Source: Rhodobacter sp. (GTDB lineage: Bacteria > Pseudomonadota > Alphaproteobacteria > Rhodobacterales > Rhodobacteraceae). Taken from it: a stretch of DNA of 50,026 nucleotides. The stretch spans positions 1 through 50,026 of the forward strand of contig JADCEL010000031.1 in NCBI GenBank assembly GCA_020250125.1. The letters run 5' to 3'. The translations under genes were made by a program, and so were the position numbers. Numbering within the stretch: the first letter of the stretch is position 1; the number at the start of each line of letters is the position of its first letter. The notes beneath the pieces are model-generated. The model was not told the origin of the DNA and made no database searches. It worked only from the letters and a program-made list of their open reading frames with translations. Shown here piece after piece: positions 33,674 to 43,221 of this stretch.

Positions 33674-35068
33674 ATGACTGCAACCCGCACCGAAACCGAC
33701 AGCTTCGGCCCGCTTGAGGTTCCCGCAGACAGATACTGGGGCGCGCAGACCCAGCGGTCGATCCTTAACTTTGCCATCGGCTGGGAAAAGCAGCCCGTCG
33801 CCATCATCCGCGCGCTGGCCATCATCAAGCGCGCCTGCGCCGAGGTGAACGTGGCGCAGGGCGACCTTGACCCTGCGCTGGGGGCCGCCATTGTCGCCGC
33901 CGCGCAAGAGGTGATCGACGGGCGCTTTGACGACAACTTCCCCCTTGCCGTTTGGCAGACCGGGTCCGGCACACAATCCAACATGAACGCGAATGAGGTC
34001 ATCTCGAACCGCGCGATCGAGATACTGGGCGGGGTGATGGGGTCGAAAAAGCCGGTCCACCCCAATGATCACGTCAACATGGGGCAAAGTTCCAACGATA
34101 CATTCCCCACAGCCATGCATGTGGCCATCGGCATGATGGCGCGCGACGTGTTGCTGCCCGGACTGGCACAGCTGCATGCGGCCCTTGTCGACAAGACGGT
34201 GGAATTCAGGGACATCATCAAGATCGGCCGCACCCATACGCAGGATGCCACCCCCCTGACGCTGGGCCAGGAATTCAGCGGCTATGCCCATCAGGTCAGC
34301 CAGGGGATGCTGCGCATCCACAAGGTCCTGCCAGAGATTTACGAACTGGCGCAGGGCGGTACGGCGGTGGGCACCGGCCTGAACACCCGCGTCGGCTGGG
34401 ACCGGCGGGTCGCGGCGAAGATTGCCGAAATCACCGGCCTGCCCTTCGTGCCCGCCCCCAACAAGTTCGAAGCCCTGGCGGCGCATGACGCGATGGTGAT
34501 GTTTTCCGGCGCCCTGAAAACCGTTGCCGTATCGCTGTTCAAGATCGCCAATGACATGCGGCTGCTCGGCTCCGGCCCGCGCTCTGGCCTGGGCGAGCTG
34601 ATCCTGCCGGAAAACGAGCCGGGATCGTCCATCATGCCCGGCAAGGTCAATCCGACCCAGGCCGAGGCGCTGACCATGGTCTGCGCGCAGGTCATGGGCA
34701 ATGACGCCACCGTCGGCTTTGCCGGATCACAGGGGCATTTCGAGCTGAACGTCTATAACCCGGTGATGAGCTACAACGTGCTGCAATCAACGCAGCTTCT
34801 GGGCGATGCCGCCCGCAGCTTCACCGACAACATGGTGGCCGGCACGCGCGCCAATCTGGCCCGAATCGACAGGCTGATGAAGGAAAGCCTGATGCTGGTC
34901 ACGGCCCTGGCACCGATGATCGGCTATGACAACGCAACGAAGGTGGCAAAGACGGCGCACCGGAACGGCACCACCCTGCGCGAAGAGGCGATTGCGCTGG
35001 GTCTGGTCGATGGCGAAACCTTCGACCGCGTGGTACGCCCCGAAGACATGATCGGCCCCAAAGGGTGA
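33674..35068 (+). CDS. fumC: Class II fumarate hydratase
   Basis: A 464-residue oxygen-stable, iron-free fumarase of the TCA cycle that interconverts fumarate and malate as a tetramer. The superfamily signature [16 protein letters not shown] is at about residues 317-332. Other active-site segments are [13 protein letters not shown] (~97), [21 protein letters not shown] (split ~128-148) and [17 protein letters not shown] (~183-199). ATG 33674 follows GCAGGAGCG. It is followed by DUF4169 and ribbon-helix-helix genes, an order common in Rhodobacteraceae. Confidence 0.95.
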   Translation: MTATRTETDSFGPLEVPADRYWGAQTQRSILNFAIGWEKQPVAIIRALAIIKRACAEVNVAQGDLDPALGAAIVAAAQEVIDGRFDDNFPLAVWQTGSGTQSNMNANEVISNRAIEILGGVMGSKKPVHPNDHVNMGQSSNDTFPTAMHVAIGMMARDVLLPGLAQLHAALVDKTVEFRDIIKIGRTHTQDATPLTLGQEFSGYAHQVSQGMLRIHKVLPEIYELAQGGTAVGTGLNTRVGWDRRVAAKIAEITGLPFVPAPNKFEALAAHDAMVMFSGALKTVAVSLFKIANDMRLLGSGPRSGLGELILPENEPGSSIMPGKVNPTQAEALTMVCAQVMGNDATVGFAGSQGHFELNVYNPVMSYNVLQSTQLLGDAARSFTDNMVAGTRANLARIDRLMKESLMLVTALAPMIGYDNATKVAKTAHRNGTTLREEAIALGLVDGETFDRVVRPEDMIGPKG

Positions 35069-35159
35069 TCTGGGGCACAAAGGCTGCGACCCGTCAGGGA
35101 CGCGGCCCGTGGCCAGCAGGCGAAAGTGACGCAGAAACAGAAATCGGGACGCCAGCAAG

Positions 35160-35339
35160 ATGACTGAAACAATCAACCTGCGCTTGGTTTCCAAGCAGAA
35201 GAAACGTCAGATGCAGGCCACGAAGGCCGCAGAAAACGCGGCAAAGCACGGCCGCAGCAAGGCCGAAAAGACGGCAGAGCGTATTGCGGCTGAAACGGCA
35301 GTGCGGCGGCTGGATGGCCATAAACGGTCAGAGACATGA
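35160..35339 (+). CDS. DUF4169-family small basic protein
   Basis: A 59-residue protein, easily missed because it is short. It begins MTETINLRLVSKQKKRQMQA, continues with AAKHGRSKAEKTAERIAAE and ends with the typical ...RRLDGHKRSET. This alanine/lysine-rich single-helix pattern matches DUF4169 proteins, whose function is unknown. ATG at 35160 follows GCCAGCAAG, and its stop overlaps the start of the next gene (ATGA). The conserved placement between fumC and the ribbon-helix-helix gene supports it. Confidence 0.78.
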   Translation: MTETINLRLVSKQKKRQMQATKAAENAAKHGRSKAEKTAERIAAETAVRRLDGHKRSET

Positions 35340-35581
35340 ACGACCGTCCGGCAAAGCATTCGGTGACCCTGAACGGCCACCGCACCAGCGTGTCCCTTGA
35401 ACCCGAGTTCTGGGAGGCATTCAAAGCCATTGCGGCAGGCTCGGGCCAGGCAATCAACAGCCTTGCCGCCGCAATCGACTCAGGTCGGGGTGATCTGGGC
35501 CTTGCCTCGGCGATCCGGCTGTTCATCCTGCGCCACTACCGGCGCTGCGATTCCCTCAAAAGCAGGTCAGACGACGCCTGA
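35336..35581 (+). CDS. Ribbon-helix-helix domain protein
   Basis: An 81-residue protein of the RHH_4 type: the beta-strand HSVTLNGHRTSVSLEPEFWEAFKAIA is followed by helices around SGQAINSLAAAIDSGRG and LASAIRLFILRHYR. Such proteins dimerise and bind DNA, but target sites of this group are not known. The start overlaps the DUF4169 stop by four bases, so the two are coupled. It lies downstream of fumC and ends 40 bases before the convergent ccdA. Confidence 0.82.
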   Translation: MNDRPAKHSVTLNGHRTSVSLEPEFWEAFKAIAAGSGQAINSLAAAIDSGRGDLGLASAIRLFILRHYRRCDSLKSRSDDA

Positions 35582-35620
35582 GAACCGCCGTCCTGCCCTG
35601 TGCGGCGCGTCAGGACCGCC

Positions 35621-36373
35621 CTATCCAAGCGCGGCCAGACCGGGAAAGGTTTCCAGAAGCCAGTAGGAAAAGCTGGAAAATCCGCCGGTCAGCATCAGCA
35701 GCCCGATCGTCCACAACAGCAGGCCCATCACCTTTTCGATCCGCTCCATATGGCGGCGCATCCACCCCATGACACCGGTCAGCCGTGGCAGGAATGCCGC
35801 CACCAGCAGGAAGGGAACGCCAAGTCCAAGGGCGTAGACCGCCAGCAGAAGCGTGCCGCGCGTCATGCTGGCCTCGCCCGCCGCCAGGGACAGGATGGCC
35901 CCCAACTGCGGCCCGATGCAGGGCGTCCAGCCAAAGGCAAAGGCAAGACCCAGCACATAGGCCCCCAGGGCCGAACCGCCGTGATCGCCTGCGTCCATCC
36001 GCAGATCACGGTCCATGAAGCCAATGCGGAACACACCGATGAAATGCGCGCCAAAGACCATCACGATCAGCCCGGCCGCGGTATTGAACCAATCCGCATT
36101 CTGCAGAAAGAACGCCCCGAAGGCTGAGGCGGCGAAGCCAAGGAACAGAAAGACAGTTGACAGCCCCAGCACGAAGAACAGTGCGGGCAGCATCACGCGC
36201 CGCTGCGCCGCGCGCCCCGCCTGCATTTCCGCCATGCTGATCCCGCCCATATAGGCAAGATAGGGCGGCACAATGGGCAGCACGCAGGGGCTGAGAAAGG
36301 ACAGAATGCCCGCCGCCAGCGCCACCATCATGCCGGGCAGCAGCCCGGCGTCAATCACGTCAATCCCGAACAT
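35621..36373 (-). CDS. ccdA: Cytochrome c biogenesis protein CcdA
   Basis: A 250-residue inner-membrane protein with six helices that passes reducing equivalents from cytoplasmic thioredoxin to the periplasm for cytochrome c maturation and similar tasks. The two redox cysteines sit in the expected places: FLSPCVLPIVPPYLAYMGG in helix 1 and GWTPCIGPQLGAIL in helix 4. Length matches short CcdA rather than DsbD. ATG 36373 is the first in frame and starts MFGIDVIDAGL. It is divergent from tusA, 104 bases away. Confidence 0.92.
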   Translation of the reverse strand: MFGIDVIDAGLLPGMMVALAAGILSFLSPCVLPIVPPYLAYMGGISMAEMQAGRAAQRRVMLPALFFVLGLSTVFLFLGFAASAFGAFFLQNADWFNTAAGLIVMVFGAHFIGVFRIGFMDRDLRMDAGDHGGSALGAYVLGLAFAFGWTPCIGPQLGAILSLAAGEASMTRGTLLLAVYALGLGVPFLLVAAFLPRLTGVMGWMRRHMERIEKVMGLLLWTIGLLMLTGGFSSFSYWLLETFPGLAALG

Positions 36374-36477
36374 GCAGAACCCCCTTCCGGCGACATAGCT
36401 TACGCCGGGGGTGCCGTCACCGGCCCGCGCGTCACATTGCCGTGGACAGGCGCGGCCTGCACCGCTATCGCGCTGCC

Positions 36478-36705
36478 ATGACCTGGGATGAGGATCTGGA
36501 TTGCCAGGGGCTCTTGTGCCCCCTGCCCGTCTTGCGTGCGCGCAAGAGGCTGATCGGCATGGCCCCGGGCAGGGTGCTGCGCATCACCGCGACCGACCCG
36601 ATGGCGCAGATCGACCTGCCGCATTTCTGCGCCGAAGCCGGACATGACCTGATAAACAGCCGCACCTGCGGAGCGGTCACAACCTTTCTGATCCGCCGGG
36701 CCTGA
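36478..36705 (+). CDS. TusA-family sulfur carrier protein
   Basis: A 75-residue TusA-like protein. The sulfur-carrying Cys is in the N-terminal motif DCQGLLCPLPVLRARK, the CPxP pattern of this fold, and the rest (VLRITATDPMAQIDLPHFC) forms the beta-strands. TusA proteins accept sulfur as a persulfide and pass it to tRNA thiolation, molybdenum cofactor or sulfur-oxidation partners. ATG 36478 gives the usual length; an in-frame ATG 36 bases upstream is less likely. It has no tus partner nearby. Confidence 0.87.
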   Translation: MTWDEDLDCQGLLCPLPVLRARKRLIGMAPGRVLRITATDPMAQIDLPHFCAEAGHDLINSRTCGAVTTFLIRRA

Positions 36706-36765
36706 CCGGCAGGAAACGGGCGTGCCGGTTTTCCGCCGCGCCCGCCTGCCGGCTTTGCCCCGCTG

Positions 36766-39525
36766 TCAGCGGCCCAGCGACCACCAGCCACGCTTTTTCG
36801 GCTTGCCATCATCTTCCGGCGGGGCCTTTTCCACCACAGGTTCCGGTGCGGCCACCCATGTTTGCGATACGCCCGGTGCTGGTGCCGCGACCACCGCCTC
36901 GGGCGCCGCGACCAGGGCGGCAGGCGGTTCCGCCCCAGCGGGCGCGTCCGCGTCTGCCACAGCGCGCCTGGTGCGCGAGCGCGGCCGTTTCACCGGGGCT
37001 TCGGCCACAGCCGGGGAAACAGCTTCGGCCCCGGCGACAGGTTCGGCCAGGGCGGCAGGCGTCTCTGCCGGTTCGGCGTCTTTCGTCTTCCGGCGGGACC
37101 GGGCCGGTTTCTTTGCCGCTGCCCCGGCCCCGGCATCGGGCCGGGCTTCTGCGTCTTCGGGCACGGCAACAGGCGCGGTCACCGCATCAGGCACCGGGTC
37201 TGCCGCCACCGTGGCCTCCGGGCTTTCAGCGGGGGCTGTCTTGCGGGTGCGGGTGCGGGTCCGGCCGGCCTTTTTCGCGGGCGCTGCGGGCGTGGCCTCT
37301 GCCTCACCCTCAAGCCCGGTGTCGTCCGCATCCCCGCCCTGATCCTGCGCGGTGTCGCCTGACACCCCCTCGCCATTGGCGCTTCCTGCGCGGCGGCGGC
37401 GGCGGCGGCGGCGCTTCTTCTTGCCGGGCGCTCCGTCGCCAGAGGCTGTCTCGGCGCGGGACCCGCCGCGCGCCTCGGCCGCAGCATCTTCGGCGACCTC
37501 TTCCGCCGGATCGTCCTCGGCGGCATCTTCGCCATCCTCGTCCGGGAAAAGCTCTTCTTCCTCCAGATCGGGCATGATGGTGGATTCGGCCGAAATCACC
37601 GATGCCATGGCAGGGGAAATCACCCGGGTTGCAGTCTTGAACTTCTCGATCGAATAGTCGGGGCTGATCAGCGAGGGGTCCGCCTCGATCCGCACCGCCA
37701 TGTCATAGCGGGCCTCGATCAGCGCGATATGCTCGCGCTTCTGGTTCATCAGGTAATTGACCACGGCGACAGGCGCCCTGAGCAACACTTCTTTCGACCG
37801 TCTGCGCGTGCCCTCTTCCTCGAGCTGGCGCAGCACCTGCAACGCCATGCTGTCATCAGACCGGATCAGCCCGGTGCCGTGGCAATGCGCACAGGGTTGC
37901 GTCGTGCTTTCCAGCATGCCGGGGCGCAGGCGCTGGCGGCTCATCTCCAGCAGGCCGAAACCCGAAATGCGGCCCACCTGAATGCGCGCACGGTCGGTCT
38001 TGAGCTTGTCCTTCAGCTTCTTTTCGACGGCGGCGTTATTCTTGCGCTCTTCCATGTCGATGAAATCGATGACGATCAGCCCGGCCAGATCGCGCAGGCG
38101 CAACTGGCGGGCAATCTCTTCGGCGGCCTCAAGGTTGGTGTTGAGCGCGGTCTGCTCAATCGAGCCTTCCCTGGTGGCCCGCCCCGAGTTCACATCGATG
38201 GCCACCAGCGCCTCGGTCACGCCGATCACGATGTAGCCGCCGGATTTCAGCTGGACGGTCGGGTTGAACATGCCGCCAAGATAGCTTTCCACCTGATAGC
38301 GCGCGAACAGCGGCATCGCTTCGGCATAGGGCTGCACGACCTTGGCATGGGACGGCATGATCATCTTCATGAAGTCCTTGGCCACGCGGTAACCTTCGAC
38401 GCCTTCGACCAGAACTTCCTCGATCTCGCGGTTGTAAAGATCGCGGATCGACCGCTTGATCAGGTTGCCTTCCTCATAGATCGGGGCGGGGGCGATGCTT
38501 TTCAGCGTCAGCTCGCGGACCTGTTCCCACAGGCGCATCAGGTATTCATAGTCGCGGCGGATCTCGGGCTTGGTACGCTTGGCCCCGGCGGTACGGATGA
38601 TCAGCCCGGCACCTTCGGGCACCTCGATTTCCTGCGCGATTTCCTTCAGCTTCTTGCGGTCGGCCGCCTGGGTGATCTTGCGCGAGATCCCGCCCCCCCG
38701 CGCCGTGTTCGGCATCAGCACGCAATAGCGCCCCGCCAGCGACAGATAGGTGGTCAGTGCGGCCCCCTTGTTGCCGCGCTCTTCCTTGACAACCTGGACC
38801 AGCATGATCTGGCGGACCTTGACCACTTCCTGGATTTTGTATTTCCGGGGCCGCGGCTTGCGCGGCTGGCGGATTTCTTCGGCCACATCCTCTTCTGCGA
38901 CCGACTCGATCTCGTCGTCCAGTTCTGTGGCATGATCCATCGACCGGTAGGTCTTTGTCCCGCCGTCGCCGTCTTCGTCCCCGTCTTCGCGCGACCGCGA
39001 CCGGCCGCCCCTGGCGGGGCGGAACGTCAGATCATCTTCGGCAGGTCCGCTCCGGTCCCCCGGCGCGGCGGCGTAAAGCGCGTCTGCCCCGGTTTCCTCG
39101 CCCAGGTCCACCACATCCATCGTGCCGATTTCTGCCGATTGCACCGCATCGGCGCTGTCGGCGGCCTCGGCCCGGACGGCGTTGCGCGGGCCACGGCGGC
39201 GGTTGCGGCCGGCCTCTTCCTCTTCCTCGGCGCGGGCAAAGGCGCGCTCTTCTTCCAGCAGGGCTTTGCGGTCGGCAACCGGGATCTGGTAGTAGTCGGG
39301 GTGGATTTCCGCGAAGGCCAGAAAGCCATGGCGGTTTCCGCCGTAGTCCACGAAAGCCGCCTGCAGCGACGGCTCGACACGGGTTACTTTGGCGAGATAG
39401 ATGTTTCCCGCAATCTGGCGTTTGTTGACGGCTTCAAAATCGAATTCCTCAACCTTGTTTCCGTCCACCACGACCACCCGCGTTTCTTCGGCGTGGGTGG
39501 CATCGATAAGCATCTTCTTGACCAT
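36766..39525 (-). CDS. rne: Ribonuclease E
   Basis: A 919-residue endoribonuclease that starts mRNA decay and matures rRNA and tRNA. It begins MVKKMLIDATHAEETRVVVV, the conserved opening. The S1 domain starts near residue 38 and carries an acidic and Arg-rich insertion (~100-270) typical of alphaproteobacteria. The catalytic domain includes GYIVIGVTEALVAIDVNSGR and IDFIDMEERKN, and the zinc-link cysteines are in QPCAHCHGTG. The C-terminal ~270 residues are disordered, rich in Ala/Pro/Glu and Arg, with R-rich patches (KKKRRRRRRRR), as expected of a degradosome scaffold, and end in KPKKRGWWSLGR. ATG 39525 is preferred over an ATG 45 codons upstream because it has a GGAA site and matches family starts. 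Confidence 0.93.
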   Translation of the reverse strand: MVKKMLIDATHAEETRVVVVDGNKVEEFDFEAVNKRQIAGNIYLAKVTRVEPSLQAAFVDYGGNRHGFLAFAEIHPDYYQIPVADRKALLEEERAFARAEEEEEAGRNRRRGPRNAVRAEAADSADAVQSAEIGTMDVVDLGEETGADALYAAAPGDRSGPAEDDLTFRPARGGRSRSREDGDEDGDGGTKTYRSMDHATELDDEIESVAEEDVAEEIRQPRKPRPRKYKIQEVVKVRQIMLVQVVKEERGNKGAALTTYLSLAGRYCVLMPNTARGGGISRKITQAADRKKLKEIAQEIEVPEGAGLIIRTAGAKRTKPEIRRDYEYLMRLWEQVRELTLKSIAPAPIYEEGNLIKRSIRDLYNREIEEVLVEGVEGYRVAKDFMKMIMPSHAKVVQPYAEAMPLFARYQVESYLGGMFNPTVQLKSGGYIVIGVTEALVAIDVNSGRATREGSIEQTALNTNLEAAEEIARQLRLRDLAGLIVIDFIDMEERKNNAAVEKKLKDKLKTDRARIQVGRISGFGLLEMSRQRLRPGMLESTTQPCAHCHGTGLIRSDDSMALQVLRQLEEEGTRRRSKEVLLRAPVAVVNYLMNQKREHIALIEARYDMAVRIEADPSLISPDYSIEKFKTATRVISPAMASVISAESTIMPDLEEEELFPDEDGEDAAEDDPAEEVAEDAAAEARGGSRAETASGDGAPGKKKRRRRRRRRAGSANGEGVSGDTAQDQGGDADDTGLEGEAEATPAAPAKKAGRTRTRTRKTAPAESPEATVAADPVPDAVTAPVAVPEDAEARPDAGAGAAAKKPARSRRKTKDAEPAETPAALAEPVAGAEAVSPAVAEAPVKRPRSRTRRAVADADAPAGAEPPAALVAAPEAVVAAPAPGVSQTWVAAPEPVVEKAPPEDDGKPKKRGWWSLGR

Positions 39526-39999
39526 GATATTCCAATAAGCCGGCCACACGACCCGGCCCGAAGCAGGCTTCGGCGGGGCGGATTCGCGACGGCGGGCTGT
39601 CTGTTCGGGCAAGATGCGGCGCGGGGCAATGCGGATCGGTGCCTGAGCGGCACTCTTCACGCGAACTCCCTGTCATGGCGCGCATCATCGCGGTTCTGTC
39701 CCGGATGACGGATGCGTCACCCATTCAAAAGCACGTCAGCCCCAAAGGACGACGGGCAAGCCTGTGGCCTTGCGGCCGGTCAGTCCGCGAAGGTGCGCTG
39801 TGGCCCTGCGGCCCAAGCCACGCCTCCGGCGGCGAAACTCCTGCGTGGGCAAGACGCCCATCGCGGGGAACCATAGCGGTGACGGCCCGGTAAACACAAT
39901 GTGTTTTTTCCCCGCCTGGCTGTCTTGCCCTGTCCGGACCGGTCCGGGCGGCACCCCCTGGTCCGGCGAACGGCGGCGGCCCGGAGATACCCGGCTGTT
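39526..39999. other. Long leader region of rne with possible promoter
   Basis: No gene here. The 474 bases between rne and dctD carry the rne leader; RNase E mRNAs usually have long leaders used for autoregulation. On the minus strand TTGTGT and TATGGT lie 18 bases apart near 39865-39900 and could be its promoter. A pair of imperfect direct repeats, TGTGGCCTTGCGGCC and TGTGGCCCTGCGGCC, lies near 39760-39815. Confidence 0.4.
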
Positions 40000-41328
40000 T
40001 CAGACGTAATCAGACCGGGTCAGGCCGTATTTGGCCATCTTCTCGTTCAGTGTCCGGCGCGGCAGGCACAATTCTTCCATCACGGCCACGATCGATCCCT
40101 TGTGACGGCGCATGGTGTTGTCGATCAGCATACGCTCGAACGTCTCGACATATTCCTTCAGCGGTTTGCCTTCGGTCGTCATCGCCGGCCCTGCCGTTTC
40201 ATTGTCGGCCATCAGCAGCGATGCGATGGAACCGGACCCGCGCCGGTTCTGCAGCACGGCGCGCTCGGCGATGTTGACCAGCTGGCGCACATTGCCGGGC
40301 CAGGGCGCCTGGAGCAGCTGTGCGGCCTCCTGCGCCGTGACCTGGGGGGCCTCGCAGCCGTATTCCCCGGCAAATTCCTCGGCCAGGCGGGTGAACATCG
40401 CCAGAATATCCTCGCCGCGCGACCGCAGCGGCGGCAGGGTGATTTTCATCGCACCGATCCGGTAGTACAGGTCGGGGCGCAGAACATCTTCAACGGTCTT
40501 GTCCGGGGCATGTTCATTGCAGATTGCGATGATCCGGGTTTCGGGCGGAACACCCTGTTCGTTGATCACGGTCAGCAGACGCGCCTGCAGGGCACCGCTC
40601 AGCGCTTCGATATCCTCAAGGCACAGGGTTCCGCCGCGGGCTTCCTCGACCAGCGGGATGGTTCCGTCCCCGGTCGGTCCGAAAAGCCGCGCCGTCAGCT
40701 GGTCTTCGGACCAGGCCGCGCAGGAAACCGTGACGAACTTCCTGCCCGCGCGCGGCCCAACGGCATGAAGCGCATGGGCCACCAGCGTCTTGCCGGTGCC
40801 GGTTTCCCCGTCGATCAGCACAAGACCGTCGGCCTGCCCAAGATCAAGGATGTCCTCGCGCAGCCGTTCCATCACGGCGGACTGCCCGATCAGCTTCTTC
40901 ATCAGCATCGAGCCGTCGGACAGTTCCCGGCGCAGTGCCCGGTTGTCCAGGGTCTGCCGCCGCGCCTGGGTGGCTTTCTTTGCCAGTTCCGTCATCCTGT
41001 CGGGGTTGAAGGGCTTCTCCAGAAAATCGAAGGCCCCCACCCGCATCGCCTCCACCGCCATCGGCACATCGCCATGCCCGGTGATCAGGATCACTGGCAG
41101 CCCGCTGTCCTGCCCCATCAGCTTCCTGAGAAAGGCCATCCCATCCATGCCCGGCATACGGATGTCGCTGACAACCACCCCCGGAAAATCCGGCCCGATG
41201 CCCTTCAGCGCGTCTTCGGCGCTGCCATAGGTTTCCGTATCGAACCCCGACAATGCCAGCCACTGGCTGATCGATTGCCGCATGTCTGCCTCGTCATCAA
41301 CGATTGCGACCTTCATCGTTCGTGCCAT
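40000..41328 (-). CDS. dctD: DctD-like response regulator lacking the GAFTGA loop
   Basis: A 442-residue response regulator. The receiver domain (1-120) has D11/D12, the phospho-acceptor D55, T83 and K105. An AAA+ domain follows, with Walker A GETGTGKT (174-181), RPDLYYRIG and PPLRSRGEDI, and a C-terminal Fis-type helix-turn-helix (RHKGSIVAVMEELCLPRRTLNEKM). The sigma-54-contacting GAFTGA loop, expected near residues 216-225, is absent (LFGPTGDGTIPLVEE). Walker B reads LCLEDI, with the usual Asp-Glu order reversed. It may therefore act with another sigma factor, as Rhodobacter capsulatus NtrC does. ATG 41328 follows GAGGTGAC, six bases after dctB. No dicarboxylate transporter gene is nearby. 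Confidence 0.85.
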   Translation of the reverse strand: MARTMKVAIVDDEADMRQSISQWLALSGFDTETYGSAEDALKGIGPDFPGVVVSDIRMPGMDGMAFLRKLMGQDSGLPVILITGHGDVPMAVEAMRVGAFDFLEKPFNPDRMTELAKKATQARRQTLDNRALRRELSDGSMLMKKLIGQSAVMERLREDILDLGQADGLVLIDGETGTGKTLVAHALHAVGPRAGRKFVTVSCAAWSEDQLTARLFGPTGDGTIPLVEEARGGTLCLEDIEALSGALQARLLTVINEQGVPPETRIIAICNEHAPDKTVEDVLRPDLYYRIGAMKITLPPLRSRGEDILAMFTRLAEEFAGEYGCEAPQVTAQEAAQLLQAPWPGNVRQLVNIAERAVLQNRRGSGSIASLLMADNETAGPAMTTEGKPLKEYVETFERMLIDNTMRRHKGSIVAVMEELCLPRRTLNEKMAKYGLTRSDYV

Positions 41329-41334
41329 GTCACC

Positions 41335-43176
41335 TCACTCGGCTGCCTGCGTCGTGGCGTCGGGCGGGGACGCCACAGGATCAGGGACATTCGGTTCCCG
41401 GACCGGCGGGCGTTCCGCACCCATCACGGGAAGCTGTACCTCAAAGACCGCCCCGCCGGATTCACCGTTGCGTGCGGTCAGCCGCCCCCCCAGATCATTG
41501 ACAATCCCCGAGGAAATCGCCAGGCCAAGGCCCACCCCTTCGCCCGGCTTCTTGGTGGTGTAAAAGGGCTCGAACAGGGTATCGAGATCGGCAATGCCAT
41601 GCCCGTTGTCGCGCACGGCCAGGGTCGCGGTTTCGCCCGCAGACAGCAGAATCTCGATTTCCGGGTCGGCCAGACCGCGCGTTGCATCGATCGCATTGCG
41701 CAGCAGGTTGATGATGACCTGCTCCAGCCGCACACGGTCGGCCAGCACCATCACGGGGTTGCGCGGCAGGGTGCGCGTGATGCGGATCACACGCGACTTC
41801 AACTGCGGCTCCATCATCGACAGCGCCGAGGATATCGCCTGTTTCACGTCGACCGGCTCAAAAGCCTCGCCCCCCTTGCGGGCATAGGATTTGAGTTGCC
41901 GCGTGATCGCCCCCATCCGGTCGATCAGATCATCGATCCGCTGGAACGACGACAGCGCCTCTTCGCTGCGCCGCCGCTGAAGCAGCAGCCGCGCCCCGGC
42001 AAGATAGGTCTTCATCGCGGCCAGCGGCTGGTTAAGTTCATGGCTGACGGCGGCAGACATCTCTCCCAGGGCTGCCAGCTTCGACGATTGGGCCAGCGTC
42101 TGTTCCGCCACGGCCAGCGTCTTTTGCACACGCTCACGCTCGGCAATCTCGCGCTGCAACCGGGCATTGAGCAGCCGCAGTTCCGCAGATTCGCGCTGAA
42201 AGAACTCTGACCGCGACAGGGCGCGACGCGACAGCAGGTAGAAGGTCAGCGCCAGAAGGATCGCAAATCCCATGATCTCCAGCGCCAGAACGCCGTTGAC
42301 CCGTTCCCGCACGGAATCATAGGCGGTAAAGGTGACAAGCCGCCATCCCCGGAACGGAATCCGGGCGGACGTCTGCATCACGGCCTCGCCCTTGACATAG
42401 GTATCCTCAGTCTCGCCGGGGGAACTGGCCCAGTCCGCCGTCGCATTCAAGGCCCGCGTCAGCGGATTGGCCGCATCGATCAGCGAAATCGCATCCTCCA
42501 GCGGCAATCCGCGCCAGCGCGGTTCGGTGGCCAGCATGACCGTGCCCTGGCTGTCCGTGACCGCGACGGCATCCTGCAGCCCGGCCCAGGCCCGTTCGTA
42601 CTTGGCCAGATCAACCTCGACCACAATCACCCCGATTGTCCGGTTCTCGGACACCAGCGCGCGCGAATAGCTGAAGCCAAAGCCGCCTTCGGCCCGTTGC
42701 GCGGCGGAAAACACCGTTTCCCCGGCCCGTTGCGCCTCGACGAAGAACGCGGCACCGCTGTAATTGGTCCCGATGCGCTGCCGGGTGGTTGCGGCCACCA
42801 CCCGTCCGCCGCTGTCCAGCAGCAGGATCGATGCCGCGCCGATTTCGGACTGGAACGAAATCAGCCGCTGCGAGGTCAGCGCAAAATTGCCCGAGGTCAG
42901 CGCGCCGATCAGTTCGGGGTCACGCGCCAGCAACAGCGGCACAACCGAATTGCGCTGCAATTCCGTCAGGATGTTTCCCGAATACAGCGCCAGCCGCAAT
43001 TCGGCGCGGCTGCGCGTTGTCTCGGTAAAGCGCTGGGTCAGCCACTGGTTGGTGAACAGAATCACCCCGATGGCAAACAGGATCAGCCCGGCAACGGCCA
43101 GCCGCACGCGCCAGGTCATTCCGGCCGTGTCCGGGCCTTCCGTCTCATCCTCGGGGCTGTCTGCCGGTTCGGTCAT
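41335..43176 (-). CDS. dctB: DctB-like sensor histidine kinase
   Basis: A 613-residue membrane kinase. Helix 1 (residues ~24-46) and helix 2 (~295-317) enclose a ~250-residue periplasmic sensor of the double-Cache type, as in DctB proteins that sense C4-dicarboxylates. A coiled-coil (~325-365) leads to the H-box, whose phospho-acceptor H379 is in EMSAAVSHELNQPLAAMKTY. The ATP-binding domain has the N box (LEQVIINLLRNAIDA), G1 (VRDNGHGI) and G2 (GEGVGLGLAIS). It phosphorylates the response regulator encoded six bases downstream. Ligand specificity is inferred only from family. Confidence 0.86.
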   Translation of the reverse strand: MTEPADSPEDETEGPDTAGMTWRVRLAVAGLILFAIGVILFTNQWLTQRFTETTRSRAELRLALYSGNILTELQRNSVVPLLLARDPELIGALTSGNFALTSQRLISFQSEIGAASILLLDSGGRVVAATTRQRIGTNYSGAAFFVEAQRAGETVFSAAQRAEGGFGFSYSRALVSENRTIGVIVVEVDLAKYERAWAGLQDAVAVTDSQGTVMLATEPRWRGLPLEDAISLIDAANPLTRALNATADWASSPGETEDTYVKGEAVMQTSARIPFRGWRLVTFTAYDSVRERVNGVLALEIMGFAILLALTFYLLSRRALSRSEFFQRESAELRLLNARLQREIAERERVQKTLAVAEQTLAQSSKLAALGEMSAAVSHELNQPLAAMKTYLAGARLLLQRRRSEEALSSFQRIDDLIDRMGAITRQLKSYARKGGEAFEPVDVKQAISSALSMMEPQLKSRVIRITRTLPRNPVMVLADRVRLEQVIINLLRNAIDATRGLADPEIEILLSAGETATLAVRDNGHGIADLDTLFEPFYTTKKPGEGVGLGLAISSGIVNDLGGRLTARNGESGGAVFEVQLPVMGAERPPVREPNVPDPVASPPDATTQAAE

Positions 43177-43221
43177 CGCGCGACTGTAGGCGTTCGGCAG
43201 GCCCGGCTCAAGCTTTCGGGG

